A stretch of 64,000 bases of DNA from Siphonodentalium dalli (Eukaryota; Mollusca; Scaphopoda; Gadilida; Siphonodentaliidae), in assembly GCA_032622095.1 (NCBI GenBank), contig CP136066.1:188080716-188144715 (forward strand), given 5' to 3'. Positions within the stretch are counted from its first letter, which is position 1. The number at the start of each line of letters is the position of its first letter. Position numbers and translations under genes: made by a program. Below, one piece after another: positions 1-11,224 of this stretch. Under the pieces are notes generated by a model. The model did not search any database. It had not been told where the DNA came from and worked only from the letters and a program-made list of their open reading frames with translations.

Positions 1-3000
1 GGGTGAAAATAAAATTTCCGGCACGTATGCCGGGTGGGTGGGTGGTCAAAGCCACCAACAAGCAATTTTTTCCGCAAATAAACAAAAAAATTCCTGCTTG
101 TTTTTTTAGTGTTTTGGCAATGAGTTGGGCTTCAAAACCACTTTGAATGAGAGAAATAATGTAATTCTAACTGGTAAACTGACTGCAGGCAGTTATCGTG
201 TTGTATTTTGTTGCAAATTTTGAAATCCAAGATGGCCGCTGGCAGCCATTTTTTTTTGGCCGAATGACCTCAAAATGACTCATTCCTATTCACATGTCCA
301 TTTTAACATCCATGATAAATAGTATGCACAGAAATTCATATACAGCTGTTTACAGTGAATTACCCCCCCCCCCCCCGCAAATCTCTGTTTTAGTGTTAAA
401 AGGGGGTGGGTGTCAAAAAATGGTCGGAAAAAACTGCAGAAAACGGAAAAAAATTTGGCGTGGGGGTGGGTGGGTACAAAAATGATCGAAAGGGAAGAAA
501 TGCCATACGTGCCTGAATTTTTTTTCCGACCCCCCCCCCCCCTGTACAACCCCCTGATAAGTTGAGAAATCCACAACTTAAATGAGGTAGAATTACCCTC
601 CGAAATTAAACTGCAACATATATCTTGCCACCTTCGGAAGGACAAAAATTGTCCTTGCCAAAAGGATAAAGCTGCCATCAAGAGCGGATGAGTAATACCC
701 CCTCTCAAGAGTGGCATGAGTCGCCACCCAAAGTGGTGGATTTTCCACTCTTTCGTTATTAAAGACGTTTTCGTCGCGCGGTCCCAGTGGCAAAACGCCG
801 CCTGGAAAGGCATGTACATGTATATATATATACACGGGTTTCAGAAGCGTATAATATTATAGCATGCATGTTGTGATAAACGTGTTGGACCAATTGCATT
901 GTGTTCAGATTGACACGCTTCCCAACTCTCGGTTAAAGGGCTTCCTTTTTAGGAATGTCCCAATATATTGTGCATGCACTGTCTTGTGCTTATGTTGTCT
1001 TTTTTTTTTTTTACAAATATGTCGGCCGCTAATTTTCACATCACGACGTTGTTGATTTTAATGCCGGGGATATACAGAGTAAAGACCGCACTGAAAGTTA
1101 ATTTTACCGGGAAATAACACCAGCATGCGTTCGAATGAGTTTATTAATTCGACTCCAAAATCCGTCATACCAGTAGTGCCTCATGTCCACTGTGGTTCCG
1201 TGAGTCCGATGGCTCGAGTTTGTAGAAACCACTGGCCACCGGAAAGCAAATTTGTGACAAACTCACATATGCATGCATGCAGTCCTGCACTATATATACG
1301 TACGTATAACACGATTCACGTTATATTCGTCCGTTATGGCCGTTATATAATCACAAGACAGAGCGTCAGTGCAAGGGTGGTGGAAGCCATGTTCTTCTAT
1401 ATGGGGTAACCCCGAACAATGCATTGGCTTAATCTGATACCATATTTCATAACCTATTTATCCATGAAAATATTGATTGCTACTACATGTCATGTTGAGT
1501 TTAATTTAATATGAAAAAGCATTGCTGAAATTACTTTCGATGCATGATTAAAAACTGAAACTATAGATGACCACAGTAATTATATATCTATATATATATG
1601 AATGATAAACAGTATGCACCACTAAATTAAAGATACGGTATAAGCATGGGCGGTGGATATTGTTTTAACAGCATGCATATAGTCACATCCGTTAAAAACT
1701 ACCATAAACAGAAAGATTACTAAAATATAGAAGTATTTTGTTCTTATTATACCAATCATAAATATATCGCATAAATAGCATGTTATTGTCAAGATCGCAC
1801 GCAGTATTAGTATTACAGTACAGTACGTAAAGAGTGTGCATGCGATAAGCAAAACACTCAACAGCGAAGAGATCCCATGAACTTTTATTAAAACTGTATA
1901 CCATGTTGTTTACAACATAACGTTATAGTGCCCGTTAATCATCGCCACTCAATATGTTGGTGTTGAATGGGTTACAGTGAATCAATTGACAAAAAAATTA
2001 TCCAAGCTATAGGTGTTGAGTGTTTTGCTTTTGACTCTTTATGTGCTGTTTATAAACTAAACCCCGGCTCGCACAAGTGTGTTTTGTGGATAATATCGTA
2101 TTCACACAATCATTAAACTATATATAATATTAGTATATATATATTCTTGAGGACATTTTCATAATTTGATAAATTTTATATCTAAATTATATCCCACAAC
2201 CAAGGCCATCCGCGCCTTTAATGACATTTAAAAAAAAAATGTTTTTAGATCCTAATGAGAACATTTTCACATTACAAGAGTTTATATAATTGAGTAGGAT
2301 TCCCGTTCAGAATTACCCCAACTGCATGCTGGGGCAATGGCGAACAAGGCCAAATATCTAAATACGCCACAAAATTGTACTTTCTAAGTTGTCTGTAATA
2401 ATGCTTGACAGACGCTCTTTGTGCAGGTATCGTGCTGCAGATTCACATCTCGTTCGTTATCTTTTGGAGCCCTAACCAACTCTCCCCTGTGCGTGGATCA
2501 GAAATACACACAATTTATCATGCACGATTGGAACGAGCTTCGCAATCGATGGACGGATTGTACCAATACGCCATGCACATTACAATATGAGCTACCGCGT
2601 GTCCACTTAAACTTATAAAGTCTGAAGATGGGTACAATAGTCGGTTTAACATCGCGAAATATAGTCATTTGTTCTGATATATTGTTCGAAACAGGCAGTA
2701 AGTACCATGTTATAATACCAAGATATGTTGAATATCTATAAGCGAGATCACTGAATCGTACTCGGTTATCTCGCTTATACCAGAATCATTACTCTCATCA
2801 CAGCATCATGGCAGTTGGCCAAAATCGATACCAGCGACAGGACGGCGACGCTGGGGAAGCTTCTAATATCTCAACTCCAGCCCAAAACTATTAACAGCAG
2901 AATGTTCGAGAAGAATCCGGAACTATTTATTTATCATTTATTTCAGAACACCGCTGCACGTTTTTGACAGAAATACATCATGACGGAAAAGGTTTATTAT

Positions 3001-4866
3001 CGCTAACTTTTAACTCATTTATTCACAATGACATGCCAAGTTATTTACGTATCTATGAACTCCATTCCCTGTTCGATGTAATTATTTAACAATCTTCATT
3101 CCTCCCGATAAACGACAATTTTCCTTAGTTCGTGATATGCCGCCATGCCGGTTAAATTGTCGAGGACGTGGACCCACTGGAGGAATCGACATGATATTTT
3201 ACACGAAGTGGTTACTGCTACGTAATTTTGTTTCACGGTGGCAGCAATATCGTGTTGCTGTCAAATAAAACTATTGTTTACTTGAAGTTGAACAGGGAAT
3301 TGAGTTGATCCATTTGATCTTTGTGTCATGGCTTATGCCATCAAAGATCCATGGCGTGCTTCAAACAACATAGGCGGCTATAATTCCTATACAAGTAACA
3401 ATTAGGACCAACGCATATGTATTTATCAACTAAATACAAATACAAGGGTGAAACCATCCACTCACCTACGTGTCATTTATCCTTAAAATCCGACAGATAA
3501 CAGAACGTAAACACTGACATGTCGTGTGTTCGTCGACCATTGCATGTGACCCGTAATTTCATGAATCCCCCTGTGAGTTCCCCGTGCGCACGGCAAGGTA
3601 ATCACATGCGTTCACATTGAGTGTACAATTCAGGTTGCCCTGATACAATTCAAGTTGAGGGAACTACAATCTGCGCATGCGTGTAGTTTTTACAAATTAC
3701 CAACTCCAATTTGTTACACATGCGTACTGTTAACATCCTGGTACAGTAATGCGAGTTGCAGAATCATGTTTGCCATGCACGAGACGCACGTAGTCATGTG
3801 ATATGTTAGCTCCTCCTGCTTCGGCCATTTAACCACGTTTTGTCAACATGTTTTCCGACTGGATTTTTGGATTAAATTATTACGGAATTATACACACGTT
3901 CTGGTAGGTGTCAGAGCTAATATATATTGCAATATTGTTAACATTAATGACTATGTTAGTTGATTCTTAAAAATAAGTGTATTTAAAAAAATTAGCTACT
4001 CGTCTAAGCTGAAGCGCCACCGCGGTCAGACGTGGATGGCCATAGCCATATTACCACGTCTGGTCAGACTAGGAATTGAGTTGATCCATGTGAACTTGGG
4101 GAAGTTAGTTAGTGATATATATAAAAAAAAAAATAATAACGCCGAACCACTTAGTCGGACCTGACTTGATGAACTTAATGTTCAGATCAAGTCAGGACGC
4201 CCTTGGCCTTCAGCATGAGCGGGTAGCTAATTTTTTTTAATACACTTAATTTTAAGAATCAACTAACACAGTCATTAATGTTAACAATATTGCAATCTAT
4301 TGACACCTACCAGAAAGTGTGTATAATTCCGTAATTATTTAATCCAAAAATCACGCTGAGTTGACAAAGTCAGATCGTCGTATGTGGTGATCTGACCTCA
4401 TCAACGAGACTTGATACTATACCGCCCATATCACTTCACTGTACCGATAACGCGTTTATTATATGACTTGTGTGACTTAAATTTCGCCGAAGAATTCACT
4501 CAATTATGGCATTTAATTATTCCCAGAAATATCCAATAATAATCTTTCTATATAAAAGCCAAGTGTTTATCTGTGTTTGTCTGTATGTTTATCTGTCCTG
4601 CGGCACATTTTGAAATTTGACATGCAATATTTCACTATTAATTAGCAATAATGAGGATTTAGTATCAACTTAAAAAATGAATGGTAACTTTATCAGTAGA
4701 GTGTCATGCAATAGGTGCTGTTTACCTCAGGCAACTAATTATTATTTTTAATTATTTGAAGGGGCACTAATAATTTACTAATTCTTCACATGATTTTCCT
4801 GCATGTCATGTTGTTCACCCATCATTTTTCAATTCAATTCAATAAGTTTTTATTTGATATTAGACC
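1..4866. other. Non-coding stretch with scattered repeats
   Basis: No convincing exon. Visible features are one isolated unit of the ~162-bp pearl-like repeat (about 215-320, CCAAGATGGCCGCTGG), poly-C runs near 361 and 531, a 15-bp stem at ~2738-2778 (ATAAGCGAGAT...), and the large inverted repeat at 3840-4366. A short ORF at 2809-2895 (MAVGQNRYQR...) is too small to judge. STIP1's missing 5' exons were looked for here and not recognised. Confidence 0.5.
3840..4366. mobile_element. Foldback element with ~170-bp inverted arms
   Basis: The left arm (3840-4010) reads TTTTTGGATTAAATTATTAC and TGTTAACATTAATGACTATG; the right arm (~4205-4366) is its reverse complement, with a few mismatches. The ~195-bp centre carries a second hairpin around GACTTGATGAACTTAATG...CAAGTCAGG (4160-4197). 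No open frame; a MITE of unassigned class. Confidence 0.7.
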
Positions 4867-4874
4867 AAAACGAA

Positions 4875-5957
4875 TAGTGATGTTCCGATAATGAAAAAGC
4901 TTATCGGACCGATTTCCGATAACTGGAGGCACAATCGGCCGATTTCCGATTCCGATTCCGATGTTTATATATATTGTGCGTTTGTTCCTATAATGGACTT
5001 ATATACACCCAATGCACTCCATATCCCGCATAATTTCAAAGCCAAATACATCAAAGAAATATATACACACTGTCGTGACAGTATTTCTGCCGACGTCGGT
5101 TGTGTGCTTCCTTTGATGTATACCGGTAGTTGTTTTGACAAAGAGATCAAAGGTGCCGACTCAGAGTAACGTTATGACCATGTGTGGAACACTTGCATGC
5201 AGAGTAAAAGTCTTGATTGAATACTTGTAAGTTGCAACAATGTATGGAATGGCGATGATTATTAACTAAATTTTGATTGATGGATAATAATTGCTGTCAT
5301 ATTTGTCTGAGATTTCCCAAGTTTCCATTGGTCACACCTTTTATCTTTTAACAACTCGGAAGCTTTTATAGTTCCGCCTGCTCAATTTTTGTTTCGCAAG
5401 TTCAACGTGGAGCTAAGCGTATTTCATAGCATACGTTGTACAGACGAAAAAGCTAATTATGCCCCTACTAACGTTAATCGTTATTGAAGACAGTTCTGAT
5501 AACAACTGTATTAATTCATTCAGTGTGTGCTTCAAGTTATTGACATAGCATGTGACGTCACATGACACGTGCTCTAGAGGAAGCCTCACTGTAATCAGGT
5601 CAGCTTTTTAATTAAAGCTTTCTTTGAATCTATTTCGTGTCAACGCGATTGAACCAATAACTTCATATATTACACGGGATGTCGGGCATGTGTATTGCCA
5701 TTCTTATAATATATCATCATATCAGACTGCTTTGATGATGCCAATGGCTTCTTTTTAGGCTGTTACAACTGCGTTTTACATTCAATACTACAGTTGTATT
5801 GCGTATGTTTATTAAAGCGTGCACATTGCGCTTAGATACTAGAACTTTTTATTTATTTTGACAATCGGTAAAAGCCGATGTTCAACTGCGAGGTACGATT
5901 AATTTCCGATGAGCTATTATCGGCCGATGGCCGATTCCGATTATCGGAACATCACTA
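4875..5957. mobile_element. hAT-type non-autonomous element, 1083 bp, perfect 8-bp target duplication
   Basis: Terminal inverted repeats TAGTGATGTTCCGATAAT are flanked on both sides by AAAACGAA (4867-4874 and 5958-5965). An 8-bp duplication and short TIRs are typical of hAT elements. Subterminal ATCGGCCGAT and CCGATTCCGAT words are repeated near both ends, as expected for transposase binding regions. The interior has only a 92-codon ORF (4891-5169) with no transposase motifs, so it would depend on a transposase elsewhere. Confidence 0.85.
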
Positions 5958-5965
5958 AAAACGAA

Positions 5966-7620
5966 GAATACCTGTGTTTAGGGTAACCCGCCTGCCCCTA
6001 CTCAAAAAAAATGTCCTCCGACTTCATTTTATTTTTTTGTAATTAGGAATTCGCGACTACGGAATTAGCTTAAACAAGTAAACCATTTCCTTGCAAATAT
6101 CGTCAATTCACGAAAAACGGAAGTGCCGCCATTGTTGTTGTAGTATATTCGTATTCCCTCGTCATTGTTCGGCAAACCTCGCCGATTTCTCGAAAGCGGA
6201 AACCAGAAAACACGCGAAACTTGTGCCGGAATATGTATTAACTAGCAAATCGAAAGTAACCGGATATTTTGCCGATTGCGCATGGCGATTGAATATGGCG
6301 GAAACACTTCCATGTGCGGATAGATCCTGAGTTTTAGCTATTAAACTTCGCAAATGCGTTCATATGAGTCAGAATAGAAACATCATGGCGCCTGTCAACT
6401 ATAGCACAGACATGTTGTCGTGCGTGAACCGGTATGGTACCACACGGATTCTGAACTGACAGAAAAGGACATAGTAATAAAATGTCGGATTAAAAATAAT
6501 TCTGACACTTTTGAAATCGACCCAAAGCTCAAAATTCCATTATTATAGTTTATCCACGTCTCACCGCATCCACCCTGAAAATTATAAGCCTGACGTAACA
6601 TGAGTCTGTATGTACCCATGCAGTAGGAGTGGTATGTGCCTGGTAGAACTTATTTTTTTCCTAGTAGAACTATTTCTCATTAAATATTCATTAGTTCTAC
6701 AGAAATCCGGACCCGGTGAATCAACAAATTCTGTGTCGCAATGATCGGAATGCAACAGTCATAGGGTAATCAATGCACATATATTGTTCTTGGTGCTTAC
6801 TTTGTTTTACAGGTGTTAATGCCACCACCGCTTTACATATTGATTATGTTATGTACGTCACGTTGGCGTTGACGCATGTATGTGCCATTTCCAATGGAGG
6901 AACTCTTGTTAAATTCACCTTCTGAGTTGAATATTTCGCAAAATTTCTTAGTATTCGAGTCGGTGGATAAACAAAATATCATAAGTGCCTTGTGTGGGAA
7001 ATTGAAAAGTGTTATGTCCACTCATAGGATTTGGCCTGTAATATCCGAGCTTCAGCGTGAACATAAACCGTTTAATTTCCAACACTAGACACTTATCTTA
7101 TATATAATATCATTTAATATAATGCTGTATACATGTCATTGAACTTCTGCAACACCATTAAACTGATTAAAGCTACCATGACATTGATTAGTGTGACAAT
7201 GACTTGCCCAAGCTATATACGAGTGACACTGGCAGACGATTAGAAGGCACGAATACTTAAATACTATTCCCCTAGAAAAATAAAATGAAAAAATGTGGGC
7301 ATGTCACAGTTCACAGTATATTTTCATGTTGCAATGATATAATTGGTCATGTAATACCAAGTTCCTTCTCATGCTGCGACCTGATGTAGATGCATCATAT
7401 CACAACCCACATGAGTCGATCCAGGACATCTAAATATTATATTAGAATTTATTTACTTATACATGTAATTACTATATATAGATGCAGAGGTTGAGGCATG
7501 TTTCGATAGATTAAATTTGGTTCATTCTGAGTTATCCATTGGTTAATGTACGGATTTCAATATGGGATGACACGTTAGATATATAATACATGCAGGTGAA
7601 ATATTCAGACTGTTCTTTCC
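5966..7620. other. Unannotated stretch with a CpG-richer patch
   Basis: The patch 6100-6320 is richer in C, G and CpG than its surroundings. It contains CGGAAGTGCCGCCATTG (6118-6134) and, inverted, ATGGCGGAAACACTTCC (6294-6310), resembling ETS and YY1 promoter sites. A 63-codon frame from an internal ATG (~6895-7088, MEELLLNSPSEL...) resembles no family I know. No STIP1 exon recognised. Confidence 0.35.
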
Positions 7621-7784
7621 CCTCACCATGTAGGGCTAAATTAGCCCGGCTAATCAGAGTAGGAGGAATTATACATTAAGAGTATGAAACAATAAGGAGC
7701 TTGTCCTAATCTGAATAGCCCTGTGGTGACAGAACTCTGTTTTGTACTACTATTAGAGTACATGTCGGTAACAAGGGAGGAGTA

Positions 7785-8838
7785 CTATTCAGTGGGGAAG
7801 GTTGGTTTATGTTGCTGGTTAATGAAATATTCTTTCAGATATTTTGAGTAATTGCTATCAATTTCTATTCTGAGTTTGCAGTCAGTTGGTAGTTCATTCC
7901 ACAGGCATCTGGCTCTGGTTGATATGACATTTTTTGCTTTTTTCGTTCTTTTAAATACACAGAATAGATTTGAATTAGCTTTGGACCGTGTATTGTAATT
8001 ATGGATATCATGTAGGCTTGTAAATAGGGAAGTCAGTGATTTAGGGAGTTTCTTGTGGTGGAAATCATGTAAAATTTTAAGCAGTTGCATATTTCCAATG
8101 TCTTCAAGCAGCAATAAATTGTGTTTGTTGCATATTTCCTGGGTATTTTTTTTATTTCCATATGACAGTGTTGCAATTGCTTTGTTTTGTATTTTTTCAA
8201 GTTTTTGAAGATTTTTCACTGTTGTTGCACTCCAAATAGCATTACAATAGGTGAGATATGGGATAATAAGTATCGAATAAAGTGATTTCATCGTATCCTT
8301 TGGTACAAACTCACTAACCTTACGCATGACTCCTAGGTTTCTAGATAATTTATTGATAATTGTATCCACATGTAAATCCCATGACAAAGTTTCTTCAAGA
8401 TTAATTCCTAGGAATTTAGTGTTTTTAACCCTTTGGACCAGTTTATCATTAATTTTTAACTCCGGTAGAAAATTTAACGACTTACAAAGATCTGTATTTG
8501 TGAAAAGCATATAGTTTGTTTTATCAAGATTTAAAGATAATTTGTTAGCTAGAAACCATTTGTTCATTGCCTCCATTTCTTTGTTAAGAACATCATAAGC
8601 ATTAATAATGTCTTTATCTGAGTAAAATGCATTTGTATCATCAGCAAATAGTATTAGCTTTAATTTTTTGCACACATTTGGAAGATCATTCATGTATATA
8701 AGAAAGAGAAGAGGGCCAAGTAATGATCCCTGTGGCACGCCACAGGTTACATTTGTTTGGCATGAAAAGTTGCCTTCGTACAGTACAGATTGCTTTCTAT
8801 TTGACAGGTAGCTGCGGAACCAGTTCAGTGAAAGTTCG
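7785..8838 (-). pseudogene. LINE reverse transcriptase fragment (palm to C-terminus)
   Basis: This is the open reading frame of the LINE's RT palm: VPQGSLLGPLLFLIY (motif 3), FADDTNAF (the catalytic Asp pair of motif 5), then thumb and C-terminal region ending CLWNELPTDCK...FPTE. The fingers are deleted upstream, so it is a pseudogene. Confidence 0.85.
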
Positions 8839-9182
8839 AATAATTGGGTTTACTTTATTTCTATACTTCTTGTATTGCTCATTATTATATTTTGTTCTGT
8901 CTTTTATGAATATTTTATAAAGTTTATTCCTTCTTCTGATGGAGTTCAGTATACCTGTTGTTATCCATGGATTTTGATTATTAGATATTTGGACTTTCTT
9001 CCTCTTTTTTGGAAAGTTAAGATTATAAGTGCTCATTATTTTACCATGAAATATGTTATAGGCTTCATTGCAGTCCTGGTTATAAAGTACTGTGCTCCAG
9101 TCAGCCACTGAGATATCGTTGATGAAATTTTTTATGTTTTTCTTTGAATAGTCTCTTTGGTAAATAAAAACATCTTTGTTGG

Positions 9183-10304
9183 TTACTTTTTTGGCTCCAT
9201 TATCCACAAGAAGGTAAATGGCAAGTGATCAGTTATGTCTTCCACAAAAATACCTGCGTAAAATGATGAAGAGAGATGACAGTTGGAGAATATGTTGTCA
9301 ATGAGGGTTGCACTGAATTCTGTAATTCTGGTGGGTTTAGTTATTGTTGGCAGAAACATAAATGACTTCAATAGGTTTAAGAAGTTCTTTCCACTGGTAT
9401 TATCATTATTTATGTTTATGTTGAAATCACCCATCAGGAAGCATTCTTTTTTTTCTTTATGTATTTGAGTTAGTACTGTTTCAAGTTTTTCAACAAATGT
9501 GTCGACATCAGAATTGGGGCATCGATATATACAACCTACTAGTTGGTTCTTGTTTTTATGATCAGGGATTTCAATAAATAAGCTTTCAAAGCTTTCCGTG
9601 AATATAGATAAGTCTGTTCGAACTTGAGCTTTAAGGTTATCATTAACATATATTCCAACCCCACCCCCCTTTCTGTCATTCCTATGGTTTTCATATAAAC
9701 TGTAACTCCCCATTTTTGTCAGATCAATTGGAGACTCATCTGTCAGCCATGTTTCAGTAACGCCTATTATATCAAATCTATGTCTACAAGCATGAAGGAA
9801 AATAGATAATTTATCTATATTTTTCATTAAAGAGCGTATGTTGAAATGAATTATTGAAGATGATATATTTTTATTCAACTGTTTCAGTTTATCATTGAAT
9901 TCTTCAAGAAGAATATAATTGGAGGAGTTTTCAGCATTTATTGGGTCTAAGTTATAGTCATCGTCATCCAGTTGGGATTCCTTACGAAAGTCATCATTCA
10001 GGGTGAATGGGTTCATTAGTAAGGGATCTTTTGAGGTGACATTTGAATGAACATAATCGTGTTTCATATCAAATAAAGCCAACCGAAACAGTGCCTCTTC
10101 TTCTATATGATTAAATGGTAGTATAGATGCAATACAATGGTGACAAAACCATGTTTTTTCATCATCAACAAGCTTTATGAAGTCTGCTTTTGAAAGTTTA
10201 GAACAACTTAGATGGATCCATTGATAACACAGGTCACAGCACAAGGAATCTTGGTTATTTCGCACTGATTTTTTGCAAGTGGAGCATGGGTATTTCAAGG
10301 GCAT
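9183..10304 (-). pseudogene. LINE PHD finger plus APE endonuclease, 373 codons
   Basis: The intact ATG-started frame holds the PHD finger at residues ~7-60 and the endonuclease at ~145-370. Catalytic-type residues are visible (N in HFNIRS, E in TETW, D and N in GDFN, D and H in TDH). It ends by frameshift near 9200 rather than at the true end of the polyprotein. Confidence 0.85.
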
Positions 10305-11097
10305 AGTAATGGACAGGGTGAGTGGGGTGGGGTGAGGTGGGGGATATAAGGTCTGTAGAGTTGTTTTTCTTTCGGATATGCCAAATGGGGGATGTCACAA
10401 ATATATGTATTAAGTTGGGGGCGAGAGAGAAATGCTTTGTTTTTTTTATCAAGGGTTTGTTAAGTATTGAAAAAATAAATGCTTATCGGTACGTAATCAG
10501 TTAATATTGAGGTGGGTATTTTGACGAACAAACCCCTAGTAGATCATATCTTGCATTCTTGTGACTATATTTTCTCTCAAATTGTTGACGGGGAATTCCC
10601 TTCGTTACCATGTGCAGAAGAATATGAGAAATTGAATCAGTGTGATTAGTTTCAACATTCAAATTTAACAGCAACATATTTAATGAACAATTTCAATTTA
10701 AAAAAATCTAAAAAAATCTCACATGATGGGAGGCCGAGAGAAATATTCAAGTGATTGAGTATACCTCCCTAGAGGATCATCCTCGCCTTTTTGAATTTAT
10801 TAACTCACACCTCAATCACAGGAAATATGGCCAGGAGCATTTCTCTCACCAGTGTCACACCCGTTGACATCAACTTCCCCACACCCAACGTGTCCCTCAC
10901 TATAGTAATCCATGATGACAACTTACAAAGGGGAACTAAATGCACACGCGCAAATCTGGAACAATAAACCTCAGCGCGCAAATAAAGAGAGAGATAGCGC
11001 GGGGATCTTCACCCCCCCCCCCCATGCTGGCACATGGTGTTTATTGCTGCACCAGTGCAGCTCCCATAATGAAAGAGTTAACTGTTCTCTTTTGCAG
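10305..11097. other. Stretch upstream of first visible STIP1 exon
   Basis: Mostly low-complexity AT-rich sequence, with a poly-C tract at ~11010-11022. From 11046 to 11081 a 36-bp sequence ending in TTAA (GCACCAGTGCAGCTCCCATA...) recurs at ~35151-35186, so it is a repeat terminus lying 16 nt before the exon. No coding exon seen. Confidence 0.4.
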
Positions 11098-11224
11098 GCT
11101 CTTGAAGAGAAACAGAAAGGCAATGAAGCCTACAAAAAGAAAGACTTTGCTACAGCAATTACACATTACAGTAATGCTATTGAGCTAGATCCAACAAATA
11201 CTGTCTTCAGAAATAATCTGGCTG
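11098..11224 (+). CDS. STIP1: STIP1 exon (first visible): start of TPR2A
   Basis: The acceptor is TTTTGCAG before GCT and the donor is G|GTAAGT (phase 1). The exon encodes [17 protein letters not shown] through the second TPR2A helix pair to RNNLA. It carries the Lys and Asn of EKQKGN and the Asn of RNNLA, which contact the Hsp90 C-terminal carboxylate in human Hop. It begins in phase 0, so the preceding exon must end on a whole codon. No acidic linker exon matching the end of DP1 was found just upstream. A TTAA-ending repeat fragment stops 16 nt before the exon. Confidence 0.95.

Larger units (their letters stand above)
7630..10304 (-). mobile_element. Decayed non-LTR retrotransposon (CR1/L2-like) with PHD finger, endonuclease and reverse transcriptase
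   Basis: Read on the - strand, 10304-9183 starts MPLKYPCSTCKKSV with a PHD-type Cys4-His-Cys3 finger (CSTC, CDLC, H, C, CHHC). An APE-type endonuclease follows (HFNIRS, TETWL, GGGVGIYV, GDFNIN, TDHLPF). A frameshift at ~9200 moves the frame to 9207-8797. The reverse transcriptase resumes at ~8838 (SLNWFRSYLSNRK, GVPQGSLLGPLL, LILFADDTN) and runs to a stop at 7785. Between PIIR and SLNWF the fingers part of the RT (motifs 0 to 2, probably over 100 residues) is missing, so the copy is internally deleted and frameshifted. The GGGCTATTCAGATTAG stretch near 7710 (- strand) looks like 3' UTR. The 5' boundary is uncertain and could extend to ~10450. It cannot encode a working enzyme. Confidence 0.85.

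Noticed and set aside
6876-7088. 70-codon frame MYVPFPMEELLL...
   Set aside because: Protein-like in composition but with no family resemblance or splice partner; not called as a gene.
1-11097. Search for STIP1 TPR1 and DP1 exons
   Set aside because: No TPR1-like or DP-rich coding stretch recognised on the + strand; I conclude only that these exons are probably further left, not that they are lost.
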